Notes: generated by a model not told the origin, from the letters alone. Shown: positions 37,575-47,138, numbered from the stretch's first letter. The stretch is 64,000 bases of DNA from an uncultured Pelagibacteraceae bacterium (GCA_902618485.1 CACNAR010000001.1:155024-219023), one strand, 5' to 3'. Made by a program: numbers and translations.

Positions 37575-38507
37575 TTATTTGAATAAATCTGAAACTGAAG
37601 TTGAATTAGAAATTCTTTTGATCGCCTCACCCATCAGGCCTGAAATTGGTAAAACTTCTATATTTTTTACATTTTTTGTTCTCTCGACGTTGTCAATTGT
37701 ATCAGTAATTACCAAATTCTTGATAACTGAATTTTTAATTTTTTTTACTGCGTCTCCACTCAATACTCCATGAGTAATATAAACGAAAACATCTTTAGCA
37801 CCTCTATTTTTTAGTGCTTTAGCTGCATTAACTATAGTTCCACCAGAGTCAATTATATCATCGACAAGAATACAAGTTTTACCTTTAACATCACCAATAA
37901 TATTCATCACTTGAGATTGGCCGGGCTTAGGTCTCCTTTTATCAACTATTGCAAGTCCAACATTTAAAATTTTTCCAAGCGCTCTAGCTCTTTCTGTACC
38001 ACCAACATCTGGTGCAACACAGATTATATTTTTACTTTTAATTTTTTTTTTAATGTGTCGCGCAAATATTGGAGTTGCAAAAAGATTATCTACTGGGATA
38101 TCAAAAAAACCTTGAATCTGACCAGCATGGAGATCAACTGTTACAACTCTGTCTGCCCCAGCTTGAGTAATTAAATTTGAAACAAGCTTTGCTGATATAG
38201 ATGTTCTTGGCACAACTTTTCTATCTTGTCTTGCATAACCAAAATAAGGAATTACAGCAGTTATATTTTTTGCTGATGATCTTTTTAAAGCATCAATACA
38301 TAACAATAATTCCATTAAATTATCATTAGCTGGTGAAGAAATTGATTGAATTATAAAAATGCTATTCCCTCTTATGTTTTCATTTATTTCGATGTAAATT
38401 TCACCATCGGCAAATTTTCTTATACTGGAGTTGACAAGTTTAGATTTTAAATACTTGGAGATATTTTTACTTAGGATTTTATTACTATTTCCAGTTAATA
38501 ATTTCAT
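37575..38507 (-). CDS. prs: Ribose-phosphate pyrophosphokinase
   Basis: Makes PRPP from ribose 5-phosphate and ATP for nucleotide, histidine and tryptophan synthesis. The conserved PRPP loop is [18 protein letters not shown]. The metal and ATP motifs appear in [11 protein letters not shown] and [17 protein letters not shown]. Length 310 residues is normal. It starts the prs-rplY-pth-ychF block. A 43-base gap precedes rplY. The pgeF stop lies seven bases upstream. Confidence 0.97.
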   Translation of the reverse strand: MKLLTGNSNKILSKNISKYLKSKLVNSSIRKFADGEIYIEINENIRGNSIFIIQSISSPANDNLMELLLCIDALKRSSAKNITAVIPYFGYARQDRKVVPRTSISAKLVSNLITQAGADRVVTVDLHAGQIQGFFDIPVDNLFATPIFARHIKKKIKSKNIICVAPDVGGTERARALGKILNVGLAIVDKRRPKPGQSQVMNIIGDVKGKTCILVDDIIDSGGTIVNAAKALKNRGAKDVFVYITHGVLSGDAVKKIKNSVIKNLVITDTIDNVERTKNVKNIEVLPISGLMGEAIKRISNSTSVSDLFK

Positions 38508-38514
38508 GAAAAGA

Positions 38515-39273
38515 TTAATTAATCATAATTATTGAAATATTTCTACCATAATCATTAAGATTTAATTTTAATGATCTTCTTGCACTAAAAAAATTATTTT
38601 TTTTATCAAACGTATCAATTTTAATCATATCAATTCTATTGATTTTTTGTGATTTAAGTTGAGTTTTGACATAATTTGGTAGGTCAAAATAAATTAATTT
38701 GTTTTTATTTTTGAAGAAAATTTTGTTTTTTTTGTGTTTTTTAATAAATTTTTTTTTAAAGTCGGCTTTTACTTCATAGTTTTTCTGAGTAATTGATGGA
38801 CCAATTGCTCCAATAATATTTTTTGGATTACAGCCTTTTTTAAGCATAAAATTAATGACGTTTTTGATTATGCCTTTATATGCACCTTTCCAACCAGCAT
38901 GTATGGCTGCGATAATTTTTTTTTCATAGTCGTATAATAACACTGGAACGCAATCAGCGGTCAATACAGCTATCGGAAGTTTTTTTTGGCCAGTTATAAT
39001 TGCATCAGCTTTAATCTTTTTTTTTAATTTAGAGTTTTCATTAAGAAAAACTAACTTATTACTATGTACTTGATGAACCAAATAAATATTTTTTGTTTTT
39101 TTTCCTATTTTATTTTTGACAATTTTTAAATTTTTTAAAATGTTGTTTTTGTTATCAAGAGAACCAGTGCCACAATTGAGGCTTTTATATATTCCTTTTG
39201 ATTTACCCCCATTCTTATTAAAAAAACCATGACTTATATTTTTATCTTTTAATAATCTTTGAGAAGTGATCAG
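38515..39273 (-). CDS. pgeF: PgeF/YfiH (laccase-domain peptidoglycan editing factor), non-canonical start
   Basis: Multicopper-oxidase-like DUF152 protein; PgeF family members edit mis-incorporated amino acids in peptidoglycan precursors, and relatives act on purine nucleosides. Metal ligands are in [21 protein letters not shown] and [12 protein letters not shown] conventional start (TTG at 39081) would begin at VHQVHS and lose the N-terminus. Yet the same frame continues upstream without a stop and encodes HGFFNKNGG and [13 protein letters not shown], the conserved family start. The only near-start codon in this stretch is CTG (39273) or ATC (39270), directly after the MidA stop. Length is then about 252 residues, as usual. 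Confidence 0.8.
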   Translation of the reverse strand: MITSQRLLKDKNISHGFFNKNGGKSKGIYKSLNCGTGSLDNKNNILKNLKIVKNKIGKKTKNIYLVHQVHSNKLVFLNENSKLKKKIKADAIITGQKKLPIAVLTADCVPVLLYDYEKKIIAAIHAGWKGAYKGIIKNVINFMLKKGCNPKNIIGAIGPSITQKNYEVKADFKKKFIKKHKKNKIFFKNKNKLIYFDLPNYVKTQLKSQKINRIDMIKIDTFDKKNNFFSARRSLKLNLNDYGRNISIIMIN

Positions 39274-39274
39274 G

Positions 39275-40318
39275 TCAAAATCCTAAATTAAAATTGTTAT
39301 TTTGATTTTTTATTAACATAACTTTAAACAAATTTCCCATTTGTTTTTCATCTGTTAGTCTTTTTAATCTGTAATAAATATCTGCTTTTTTTAAAAAATT
39401 TTGATTTTTTGCAATCATTTCAGCTCTTTCGTTGATACCCATTTTTGTAAGAAATTCCTTTTGTGTTGTTATACTATGCTTTAATCCGCCCTGTTTTTTG
39501 ATTATTTTTTCAAATAATCGGAAATTAATATTATGCGTGATATCGGAACTTCCAATTTTAGCTAAAACATCTGAATATTTGTGTTTATACAATGCTTGTA
39601 AAGTATTTTTCATTTTATCTTCATTATACCCATAATCTATGATTAAAATTCCTCCAGATCTCACTTTTATTATTTTTGAAATTTGTTTCAGATAATTAAT
39701 ACCAAGCTCTGAATATTCTATAAAATTCTGATTTTTGGATATTTTAAAATTAATCTTTTTTTCATAATTTTTCATATTAATCTTTTTTTCCGAGAAAAAT
39801 GTTGCTTTTTTGTTTAAATTAACAAATTTTTCAAACCATAGATTTCTTTTTTTTTGAAACTGTTTAATTGCAAGTGAATCAAAAAACTCATTTGCAATAA
39901 ATATACTAGGAATTTTTTTAATTTTTTTTAAATCATTTATCCAATTTACATTTGAATTTAATAATTCTTTTTTTTGTATCTTTTTTAAAGTAGGACTTAT
40001 TTCATAAATTACCAACCTGCAGGATTTGAAAAATGTTGGAAACTTTTTAAAACTTTCTACAAGAATTTTCATCATTGCAGCATTTCCTGCTCCAAGTTCG
40101 ATTAAGTTGAATTCTTTTGGTGACCCTATACTTTTCCAAAAACTTACAACCCAAATGGCAATCATTTCAGAAAATAATCTTGATATATTAGGAGCTGTAA
40201 TAAAATCTCCTTTTTTGCCAAATGGGTTTTTTTTTATGTAGTACCCAGATTTTTTATTATATAGAGAGATACTTATAAACTTGTCTAACGGTAGACTAAC
40301 TATTTTGTCTTTTTTCAT
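39275..40318 (-). CDS. MidA/NDUFAF7-like SAM-dependent methyltransferase
   Basis: DUF185 class I methyltransferase, 347 residues. The mitochondrial relative NDUFAF7 dimethylates an arginine of complex I subunit NDUFS2. Signatures: KKGDFITAPNISRLFSEMIA, the AdoMet-binding LIELGAGNAAMM, and EFFDSLAIKQF. A NuoD target in the bacterial cell is inferred only. Order lgt-MidA-pgeF is common in alphaproteobacteria. It overlaps lgt by 23 bases, and pgeF starts right behind its stop. Confidence 0.9.
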   Translation of the reverse strand: MKKDKIVSLPLDKFISISLYNKKSGYYIKKNPFGKKGDFITAPNISRLFSEMIAIWVVSFWKSIGSPKEFNLIELGAGNAAMMKILVESFKKFPTFFKSCRLVIYEISPTLKKIQKKELLNSNVNWINDLKKIKKIPSIFIANEFFDSLAIKQFQKKRNLWFEKFVNLNKKATFFSEKKINMKNYEKKINFKISKNQNFIEYSELGINYLKQISKIIKVRSGGILIIDYGYNEDKMKNTLQALYKHKYSDVLAKIGSSDITHNINFRLFEKIIKKQGGLKHSITTQKEFLTKMGINERAEMIAKNQNFLKKADIYYRLKRLTDEKQMGNLFKVMLIKNQNNNFNLGF

Positions 40319-41078
40319 ATTTAGAGATTAATAAATAACATCCGATTATTAAAAAAAAGATACTTATAAGTTGTCCCATAGTCAGATTGAATAATAAATA
40401 ACCCAGTTGGTCATCAGGAACTCTTAAGAACTCAATTATAAATCTGAAAAAAGAGTAAAAAAATAAAAATATACCAGATATAAAGCCAGGTTTTTTGGCG
40501 AAACTCTTATTTTTAAAATATATTAGAATTAAAAATAGAATTATACCCTCAAAAAATGCTTCATATAACTGAGTGGGATGTCGATACAAATTATCTATTT
40601 GTTTAAATTGGACTGCCCATGCAACATCAGTTTCGACACCATAAAGTTCTGAATTAATAAAATTTGCTATTCTTCCAAAAAAAATACCCATGGGTGCAAC
40701 AAGAGATACAATATCTAAATAACTGAATGAACTTTGAGAATTTTTTTTTGCAAAAAAATAACTTGCAATTATAATCCCTATAACTCCTCCATGAAATGAC
40801 ATACCACCTTGCCAAATTTTGAAAATATCTGATAAATTGTTGATATAAAAATCAAAGTTATAAAATACAACATACCCTAATCTACCACCAATAATTAAAC
40901 CCAAAATTAGGAATGTTAAATAATCATCAAATTTTTCACTTACTTTTGGTTCAGAGATGAAAAATTTTTTACTTACAAACCACCCCAGTAAAATACCAAC
41001 AATATAGGCTAGAGAATACCATCTAATCTCAAAGGAAAAAATTTGAAATGCGACTGGGTCAAAATTATTAATGAACAT
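40296..41078 (-). CDS. lgt: Prolipoprotein diacylglyceryl transferase
   Basis: Inner-membrane enzyme that attaches diacylglycerol to the lipobox cysteine of prolipoproteins. Signatures: GGRLGYVVFYNF with the essential Arg, MSFHGGVIGIIIA, and GRIANFINSELYG. About seven helices fit 260 residues. The open frame runs 117 bases further, but that part is hydrophilic Asn/Tyr-rich translation of intergenic sequence; the ATG of MFINNFDPVAFQ gives the normal length and fits the start of divergent ubiK, 50 bases away. Confidence 0.94.
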   Translation of the reverse strand: MFINNFDPVAFQIFSFEIRWYSLAYIVGILLGWFVSKKFFISEPKVSEKFDDYLTFLILGLIIGGRLGYVVFYNFDFYINNLSDIFKIWQGGMSFHGGVIGIIIASYFFAKKNSQSSFSYLDIVSLVAPMGIFFGRIANFINSELYGVETDVAWAVQFKQIDNLYRHPTQLYEAFFEGIILFLILIYFKNKSFAKKPGFISGIFLFFYSFFRFIIEFLRVPDDQLGYLLFNLTMGQLISIFFLIIGCYLLISKYEKRQNS

Positions 41079-41128
41079 TTTTATTTTTAAATATAGATTA
41101 TAATTATAATAAGTTATTAGATTAATAT

Positions 41129-41380
41129 ATGAAAAATTCAAAGTTTGTAATTGAAAAACTCGCGAAATTATTTGAACAAGGCTTAGTATCGTCAAAAGAC
41201 ATAGCCAATGAAATTATGACAATTTTAAAATCTAAAAGAGATGAATTGGTTTTTAAACTTAAATTAACTAGTAAAGATGAGTTTGAGATTCTTTTGAAAA
41301 GGGTTGAAACTTTAGAAAAAAAAATTGATAAAATTAAATCAAAAAAAAATATTAAATCTAAACAGGTAAAAAAACTTTAA
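41129..41380 (+). CDS. UbiK-family accessory factor (BMFP domain)
   Basis: Small coiled-coil protein of 83 residues matching the BMFP/UbiK family: a helix with LAKLFEQGL, then a long Leu/Lys/Glu coiled coil (FEILLKRVETLEKKIDKI), and a Lys-rich tail. UbiK assists the aerobic ubiquinone synthesis complex in enterobacteria; in alphaproteobacteria the role is assigned by homology. It is divergent from lgt, and its last 23 bases overlap the end of the sensor kinase gene. Confidence 0.8.
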   Translation: MKNSKFVIEKLAKLFEQGLVSSKDIANEIMTILKSKRDELVFKLKLTSKDEFEILLKRVETLEKKIDKIKSKKNIKSKQVKKL

Positions 41381-42677
41381 CACTCAAACCATTCATTCTA
41401 GATTTATCTAATTTAATATTACCTCCGTGAGATTTTATTATATCTGATGCTATAGATAATCCTAATCCTACACTAGATTTTGAGTCCGCTCTGCCTTTAT
41501 TAATTTTATAAAATGGTTTAAATACATTTTCATATTCAGTTTTTGGAATACCTGGACCATCATCCTCAATTTTGATGAAAAGATTATTGTTATTTTTGTT
41601 TAACTCTATGTTTACTTTTTTTGCATATTTAATTGCGTTATTTAGAAGATTATTTATACAACGAGTGATTAAATTTTTTCTTCCGTTAAAATAAACTCTT
41701 GGCATAAGCTCTAATGAAATATTATCGTTATCATATTTTTCTATAATTTCATTGATCAGATCTGTTAAATTGAACATTTCGTCTTTTTCGGCAAAAGATG
41801 AACTTGTAAATTGAAGATACTCACTTAGCATTTTTTCCATTTCATCGACATCTTCAGTTAATTTTTTTGAAAGTTCTTTATCTTTTATGAAATTTATTTG
41901 CAATTTCATTCTTGTCAGAGGAGTTCTTAAATCGTGACTAATTCCTGATAACATTTCAGATCTTTGATTTAGATGTCTTATTATTCTTTTTCTCATTTTA
42001 TCGAACTCATAACCTGCACGTCTTATCTCTGAAGCACCCGATGGTTTAAATTGATCAATTTCCTCACCCTTACCAAATTTTTCTGCAGCTCTAGCAAGAT
42101 TAGTTATGGGCCTTGTTTGATTTTTTAAAAAAATTAAAGATATTAAAACCATAATCAAAGCTGGAACAGTTATCCAAAGCGCAAATATTCTTGCCGATGA
42201 ACTAGTTACCCTGTCTCTTGGTACAAGAAATTTGACATAACCATTTTCATATTTAATTCTAATATCGATCAACTCTTTATAGTTAGTTGTATCAAACCAA
42301 AAATTATCTAACTTAAACCTAGATTTTAGCTCACGTCTTAAGGTTCGATCTATTGGACTGAACCATCTATCGATATAATTAAAATCAAACTTTTCATCTT
42401 TTACAAATTCAAAATTTAAGTCTTGGTAAATAGAAAAAAGATTACTTATTTCATCTTTATCGTAACTTTCATCTTTATATAATTCAAGAAGTGTGCTCAT
42501 TTCATTTACTAACGCTCTAGTCATACCTTTGGTTGTTTTGATCCATAAACTGTCAAAAAAAACAATTGTTACAACGAGCTGTAACACTAGAACTGGGACC
42601 GCCACAATAAGCAGTGCTCTATAAAATAAGCTTTTTGGAAGAATATTCTTTATAATTTTATTTAATCCATAAAACAT
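41358..42677 (-). CDS. EnvZ-like sensor histidine kinase
   Basis: Membrane histidine kinase of 439 residues. TM1 (LLIVAVPVLVLQLVVTIVFF) and TM2 (IFALWITVPALIMVLISLIF) enclose a periplasmic sensor region of about 130 residues. A HAMP linker follows TM2. The phosphoacceptor His lies in SGISHDLRTPLTRMKLQ, and ATP-binding boxes are NLLNNAIKYA, DDGPGIP and GLGLSIASDII. It overlaps the OmpR-type regulator gene by 20 bases, so the two form a cognate pair. Signal unknown. Confidence 0.94.
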   Translation of the reverse strand: MFYGLNKIIKNILPKSLFYRALLIVAVPVLVLQLVVTIVFFDSLWIKTTKGMTRALVNEMSTLLELYKDESYDKDEISNLFSIYQDLNFEFVKDEKFDFNYIDRWFSPIDRTLRRELKSRFKLDNFWFDTTNYKELIDIRIKYENGYVKFLVPRDRVTSSSARIFALWITVPALIMVLISLIFLKNQTRPITNLARAAEKFGKGEEIDQFKPSGASEIRRAGYEFDKMRKRIIRHLNQRSEMLSGISHDLRTPLTRMKLQINFIKDKELSKKLTEDVDEMEKMLSEYLQFTSSSFAEKDEMFNLTDLINEIIEKYDNDNISLELMPRVYFNGRKNLITRCINNLLNNAIKYAKKVNIELNKNNNNLFIKIEDDGPGIPKTEYENVFKPFYKINKGRADSKSSVGLGLSIASDIIKSHGGNIKLDKSRMNGLSVKVFLPV

Positions 42678-43335
42678 ACCCAGCTCCTCTCATTGTTTGT
42701 AAAAATTTAGGGTTTTTTGGATCGTCCTCAATTTTTTTTCTCAATCTAGTAATAATTACGTCTATAGATCTTTCTTTATCTAAATTAATTAGTATCCCAA
42801 TATTTTCTCTAGAAAAAGTCTTACCTGGATTATTAATCATTTTTTCTAAAATAATTTTTTCAGTATTATTAATTTTAAATTCCTTATTATTTTTTAGAAT
42901 AATAAGTTTATTAAGATCAATTTTTATTTTATCAAATTCAATAACTCTTTTTTGATTTACTTTTTTTGTTTTATTTAAAATATTTTTAATTCTTAGAATT
43001 AATTCTTTAGGCTCAAAAGGTTTAGGCAAATAATCATCAGCTCCTATCTCTAAACCCTCAACTCTCTCACTTGCCTCACCTTTGGCAGTTAATAAAATAA
43101 TTGGAGTATCTAATTTTTTTTTATTTTCTTGAATAAATTCTAATCCACTCTTACCTGGCATCATTATATCTAATATTATCAAATCAAACTTTATTAATTC
43201 TATTTTTTTCTTAGCATCTTCTGCATTCTCTGCTGTTGATATTAAAAAATTGTTCTCATTTAGATACTTTTTTACCAAAGATCTTATTCCATCATCATCA
43301 TCTACAACCAATATATGAGCAATAAAATTATCCAT
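42658..43335 (-). CDS. OmpR-family response regulator, PetR-like
   Basis: DNA-binding response regulator of 225 residues: receiver domain with acidic pocket VVDDDDG and phosphoacceptor Asp in DLIILDIMMPGKSG, the switch Thr and Lys (LLTAKGE, PKPFEPKEL), then a winged helix ending IDVIITRLRKKIEDDPKNPKFLQTMRGAGY, split here only by family description. Preceded by a MarR regulator and followed by its kinase. In Rhodobacter capsulatus the petP-petR pair controls cytochrome bc1 expression, so the symbol petR is plausible by synteny but not proven. Confidence 0.92.
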   Translation of the reverse strand: MDNFIAHILVVDDDDGIRSLVKKYLNENNFLISTAENAEDAKKKIELIKFDLIILDIMMPGKSGLEFIQENKKKLDTPIILLTAKGEASERVEGLEIGADDYLPKPFEPKELILRIKNILNKTKKVNQKRVIEFDKIKIDLNKLIILKNNKEFKINNTEKIILEKMINNPGKTFSRENIGILINLDKERSIDVIITRLRKKIEDDPKNPKFLQTMRGAGYVLWIK

Positions 43336-43765
43336 TAATGATTTTTTTTAGGACTTTATCAAAATTAATTACTTCTTCAGAGCTTGAATCTAGAAGTGCA
43401 TTATAAATCCTTTTTTTTTGTAGCAAAAATATTTCTTCAAATATTTTTTTGCCTTTTTCATTTAAGTAAACGTGTTTTATTCTTGTATCCATCTCATCTT
43501 TTTTAAAAATAATAATCTCAAGTTTTATTAAATCTTTTAATACCCTATTTAAACTTTGTTTCGTCACTTTTAGTTTCGTAAGTAATTTAGAGATTGAAAT
43601 ACCCTCATACATTGATAATAAATGTATAACTTTTTGATGAGCTAAACCAATTGAGTATTTATCTAGAATTTTCTTAGAGTCTGAAAAGGTTTCTCTGTAG
43701 CCGACAAATAATTTTTCAATCAAATCTTTTAATTGGTCATCTTTTAGATATAAAAGTTCTTTCAT
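43328..43765 (-). CDS. MarR-family transcriptional regulator, PetP-like
   Basis: Winged-helix MarR protein of 145 residues. The recognition region reads ISISKLLTKLKVTKQSLNRVLKDL, with the wing KKDEMDTRIKHVYLNEKG, the usual MarR pattern. The coding overlap with the response regulator is 8 bases. The MarR-OmpR regulator order matches petP-petR of Rhodobacter, where both are needed for bc1 synthesis; petABC lies about 8 kb away here. Its promoter is intertwined with that of ilvE. Confidence 0.88.
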   Translation of the reverse strand: MKELLYLKDDQLKDLIEKLFVGYRETFSDSKKILDKYSIGLAHQKVIHLLSMYEGISISKLLTKLKVTKQSLNRVLKDLIKLEIIIFKKDEMDTRIKHVYLNEKGKKIFEEIFLLQKKRIYNALLDSSSEEVINFDKVLKKIING

Positions 43766-43780
43766 TATAGGTAAGTTATA

Positions 43781-43809
43781 TTGACATATTATAGATACAA
43801 AGATATTTT
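43781..43809 (+). promoter_or_regulatory. Candidate promoter of ilvE
   Basis: Perfect -35 box TTGACA (43781-43786), 17-base spacer, -10 box TATTTT (43804-43809). Expected transcription start is about 16 bases before the ilvE ATG. The spacer contains the -10 box of the divergent promoter. Confidence 0.6.
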
Positions 43810-43816
43810 TTAGTAA
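43788..43816 (-). promoter_or_regulatory. Candidate promoter of petP-petR-kinase operon
   Basis: On the minus strand: -10 box TATAAT (43788-43793), perfect consensus, 17-base spacer, -35 box TTACTA (43811-43816, four of six). The leader to the MarR ATG would be about 15-16 bases. It interlocks with the plus-strand ilvE promoter. Confidence 0.55.
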
Positions 43817-43831
43817 ATAAATATTTCATAC

Positions 43832-44713
43832 ATGATACCTTACGATAAAAGATCAGGAAAAATATGGTACAATGGTGATTTAGTCGATTGGTCAGACGTT
43901 AAATTGCACGTTTTAAGTCATGGTTTACATTATGCGAGTTGTGTTTTTGAGGGAGAGCGTGTTTATGATGGTACGATTTTTAAATTAGAGGAGCATACTT
44001 CAAGATTATTTTATTCAGCAAAAAGAATGGGATTCGAAATTCCATATACAGAGGCGGAAATTAATTCGGCTAGTAAAAAAATAATTGCAACCCAAAAAGT
44101 TGAAAATGGATATGTTAGACCAGTCGCTTGGCGAGGAAGTGAGATGATGGCTATATCTGCTCAGCATACAAAAATACATGTAGCGATAGCAACGTGGGAG
44201 TGGGGATCTTATTTTGATCCAAAGCTTAAAGTGGAGGGTATTAAATTGAATATATCTAAGTGGCGAAGACCTGCACCAGATACGATCCCTTGGGATACAA
44301 AAGCTTCAGGACTTTATATGATATGTACTCTTTCAAAGCACGAAGCTGAAAAACAGGGATATACAGATTCATTGATGTTAGATTATGAGGGAAATGTTGC
44401 CGAGGCCACAGGTGCAAATATTTTTTTTAAAGATAAAAATGGAGAATTGCATACCCCAGTACCTGACTCATTTTTAGATGGTATTACAAGAAGAACTGTT
44501 ATTGAAATTGCAAAATCTAAGAATATTAAAGTTCATGAAAGAAAAATAAATCCAAGTGAACTTCCGAATTTTGTTGGATGTTTCTTAACTGGTACTGCTG
44601 CTGAGGTAACCCCAGTATCTTGCATTGCTGAAAATCAGTACAAAGTTTGTGATATGATAATTAATCTTAACGAAAGCTATCAAACTTTAGTAAAAAAGAA
44701 AAAAGCAGCTTAA
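43832..44713 (+). CDS. ilvE: Branched-chain amino acid aminotransferase
   Basis: PLP class IV aminotransferase for the last step of valine, leucine and isoleucine synthesis. The PLP lysine is in DTKASGLYMI, and the pocket motif GNVAEATGANIFF and the ending GTAAEVTPV are family signatures. Length 293 residues is normal. Its stop shares TTAA with the convergent pgsA stop. No ilvE attenuator or leader peptide is visible; the leader is too short for one. Confidence 0.95.
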   Translation: MIPYDKRSGKIWYNGDLVDWSDVKLHVLSHGLHYASCVFEGERVYDGTIFKLEEHTSRLFYSAKRMGFEIPYTEAEINSASKKIIATQKVENGYVRPVAWRGSEMMAISAQHTKIHVAIATWEWGSYFDPKLKVEGIKLNISKWRRPAPDTIPWDTKASGLYMICTLSKHEAEKQGYTDSLMLDYEGNVAEATGANIFFKDKNGELHTPVPDSFLDGITRRTVIEIAKSKNIKVHERKINPSELPNFVGCFLTGTAAEVTPVSCIAENQYKVCDMIINLNESYQTLVKKKKAA

Positions 44714-45294
44714 TCCTTATTATCTTCTGAAATAGCATGATCAATTCCTTTTCGCATATATTCATATCCAGTAAAAAGTGTTAAAGCTGCAGAGAGCCAA
44801 AGCAAAACAATTCCTATTGTTTGAGCGTTATAATCCTGAAAATTTATAATTTTATTTCCAGTATCTCCTGACAGTAAAAGAGCAATCGAAACCATCTGTA
44901 AGACAGTTTTTAATTTAGCTAGATTTGAAACAGGAAGTTTAATTTTACCTTTAGCTAAAAATTCTCTTAGACCCGAAACTAATATTTCACGTGTAAGTAT
45001 TATTATAGCAGCAATAACCTCATAATTTCGAATAGTACCGTCCATTACTAAGAGAATGAGAGCTGCAGCAACAATTATTTTATCTGCAATTGGATCTAGT
45101 AACTCACCTAGCTTAGATTCTTCTCCGAGTAATCTAGCTAACATACCATCTAAAAAATCGGTAAATGATGCGATTAAAAAAAGAATTAATGCAGTAAAGT
45201 CTCCATAAAAACCTGGGAGGTAAAATGCTAAAACAAAAAATGGAACAATCAAAATTCTTCCAATGGTCAATATATTAGGTATTTTCTTAAGCAT
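44710..45294 (-). CDS. pgsA: CDP-diacylglycerol-glycerol-3-phosphate 3-phosphatidyltransferase
   Basis: Inner-membrane CDP-alcohol phosphatidyltransferase that makes phosphatidylglycerophosphate. The diagnostic motif D-G-x2-A-R-x8-G-x3-D-x3-D is intact in DGMLARLLGEESKLGELLDP with the last Asp in IADKI. About five helices fit the 194 residues. It is downstream of uvrC (8-base gap), a pairing common in alphaproteobacteria. Confidence 0.95.
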   Translation of the reverse strand: MLKKIPNILTIGRILIVPFFVLAFYLPGFYGDFTALILFLIASFTDFLDGMLARLLGEESKLGELLDPIADKIIVAAALILLVMDGTIRNYEVIAAIIILTREILVSGLREFLAKGKIKLPVSNLAKLKTVLQMVSIALLLSGDTGNKIINFQDYNAQTIGIVLLWLSAALTLFTGYEYMRKGIDHAISEDNKD

Positions 45295-45302
45295 TTTTAT
45301 TT

Positions 45303-47138
45303 TTATTCATGAAAAAAGTTATATATCTTTTTAGCAACTTTTTCTTCTACACCATCAACAGATTTAATTTCATCAAGACTTGCAGATTCAACTGCTCTCG
45401 CAGAGCCAAAATGATTAAGCAATGCTCTTTTTCTTATCATTCCAATACCATCTATTTGATCTAAAAGGGACTTACTTAAACCCTTTTTTCGTTTAGATCT
45501 ATGGGCACTTATTGCAAATCTGTGAGATTCATCTCTGATTCTTTGGAGAAAAAAAAGGGTAGGATCATTTTTTGCAAATTTATATTCTTTACCATTATGA
45601 AAAAATGTCTCGTTTCCACTATTTCTAAATTTGCCTTTAGCTATGGCAATAATGGGGATATCATGGAGTCCTAACTCATTTAAACTTTCTCTTGCAATTG
45701 AATATTGGCCTTTTCCGCCATCTATTAAAACTAAGTCAGGAAAAGTAAGGTAATTATCTTTTTCTTGAATAGCTCTTTTAAACCTTCTTGTTAAAACTTC
45801 TTTCATCATTCCGTAGTCATCTTGCTCATTTTTTTTTATTTTTATATTAAATTTTCTATATCTTTTTTTGATAAACCCCTCATCACCATATGCAATTAAA
45901 GCACCAACGCTATTTGTTCCTTGAATATGACTATTATCGTAAACCTCTATGAGATTGATATTTGTTTCTAAATTAAATTTATTAGCTACCGAGTCGAATA
46001 ATTCTCTATTATTTTGGCTCTCATATAGTTTTCTATTGAGACTATCTTTTGCATTTTTAATAGCTTGGTTAATTACTTTTAATTTTGCTCCTTTTTTTGC
46101 TACAGAAATAACTATCTGTTTATTTTCTTTTTGAGACAAAGTTTTTTCAATTAAAGCTTTTTCTTTTATTTCCTCAGATAAAATTATTGAGGAAGGAACA
46201 CTTTTATTTTCATAAAATTGAGAAATGAAAGAATTTAAAATGTTACTTAATTTTTCATCAGGATCATGTTTTGGAAAAAAAGACTGATTCCCCCAATTTT
46301 GTTTTGACCTGTAAAAAAATACTTGTATGCAAGTTTTACCAGACTCTTTATAACCAGCGATTACATCTGCCTCTACAAGATTAGCTTCATTTATTCTCTG
46401 AGATGATTGAATTATATTTAAAGACTTTATTCTATCTCTAAGTATTACTGCTTTTTCAAAATCTAAATCCTCACTAGCTTTCTCCATTTGATCTGATAAA
46501 TTTTTCTGAATTCTTCTCGACTTACCAGAAACAAACTCAATCGCGTCCTCTACTGTTTGTTGATAATCTTCTTTTTTTATATAATCAACACATGGAGCAG
46601 AACATCTTTTAATTTGATATAAAATACAAGGTCTCTCTCTATTTTTAAAAACAGTATCATCACAAACTCTTAAATGAAAAATTTTTTGTATCATTTTAAT
46701 GGTCCAATTTGCAGAACCGGCGGAGGCAAAAGGGCCAAAATAAAATCCCTCTTTAGTTTTCTTTCCTCTATGTCTTTTAATTTGAGGCCATTTATCTTTA
46801 TTGCCAATAAATATGAATGGAAAAGACTTATCATCTCTTAAAAGTATGTTGAATTTAGGTTTATATTTTTTAATTAAATTTGCCTCTAAAAGTAGAGCTT
46901 CACTTTCATTAGATGTTGTTGTGACCTCAAGTTTCCTTGTTTGGGACAACATTCTTTCTGTTCTAATAATATGATTTTTTTCCGAGATATAACTTTTAAG
47001 TCTATTGGGTAAATTTTTAGCTTTTCCAACATAAAGAATTTCATCTTTTTCATTTAACATTCGATAAACACCAGGCAGTTTAGGAATTAATGAAAGTTCT
47101 TTTTTAATAACTTCTTTTCCAATTTCAGAGCTTATCAT
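45303..47138 (-). CDS. uvrC: Excinuclease ABC subunit C
   Basis: Nucleotide-excision repair nuclease making both incisions around a lesion. The N-terminal GIY-YIG domain shows [22 protein letters not shown]; a UVR motif ([14 protein letters not shown]-like) and the C-terminal RNase H-like and helix-hairpin-helix parts ([21 protein letters not shown]) follow. The frame opens at a TTG 30 bases earlier; the [11 protein letters not shown] gives the expected 611 residues. It overlaps folB by 14 bases. uvrB lies 2 kb upstream on the same strand. Confidence 0.95.
   Translation of the reverse strand: MISSEIGKEVIKKELSLIPKLPGVYRMLNEKDEILYVGKAKNLPNRLKSYISEKNHIIRTERMLSQTRKLEVTTTSNESEALLLEANLIKKYKPKFNILLRDDKSFPFIFIGNKDKWPQIKRHRGKKTKEGFYFGPFASAGSANWTIKMIQKIFHLRVCDDTVFKNRERPCILYQIKRCSAPCVDYIKKEDYQQTVEDAIEFVSGKSRRIQKNLSDQMEKASEDLDFEKAVILRDRIKSLNIIQSSQRINEANLVEADVIAGYKESGKTCIQVFFYRSKQNWGNQSFFPKHDPDEKLSNILNSFISQFYENKSVPSSIILSEEIKEKALIEKTLSQKENKQIVISVAKKGAKLKVINQAIKNAKDSLNRKLYESQNNRELFDSVANKFNLETNINLIEVYDNSHIQGTNSVGALIAYGDEGFIKKRYRKFNIKIKKNEQDDYGMMKEVLTRRFKRAIQEKDNYLTFPDLVLIDGGKGQYSIARESLNELGLHDIPIIAIAKGKFRNSGNETFFHNGKEYKFAKNDPTLFFLQRIRDESHRFAISAHRSKRKKGLSKSLLDQIDGIGMIRKRALLNHFGSARAVESASLDEIKSVDGVEEKVAKKIYNFFHE

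Noticed and set aside
37552-37773. 73-residue frame antisense to prs
   Set aside because: Shadow of the prs C-terminus with no domain or coupling to neighbours.
38515-39081. pgeF as a truncated pseudogene
   Set aside because: The missing N-terminus is present in frame upstream and the metal-binding motifs are intact.
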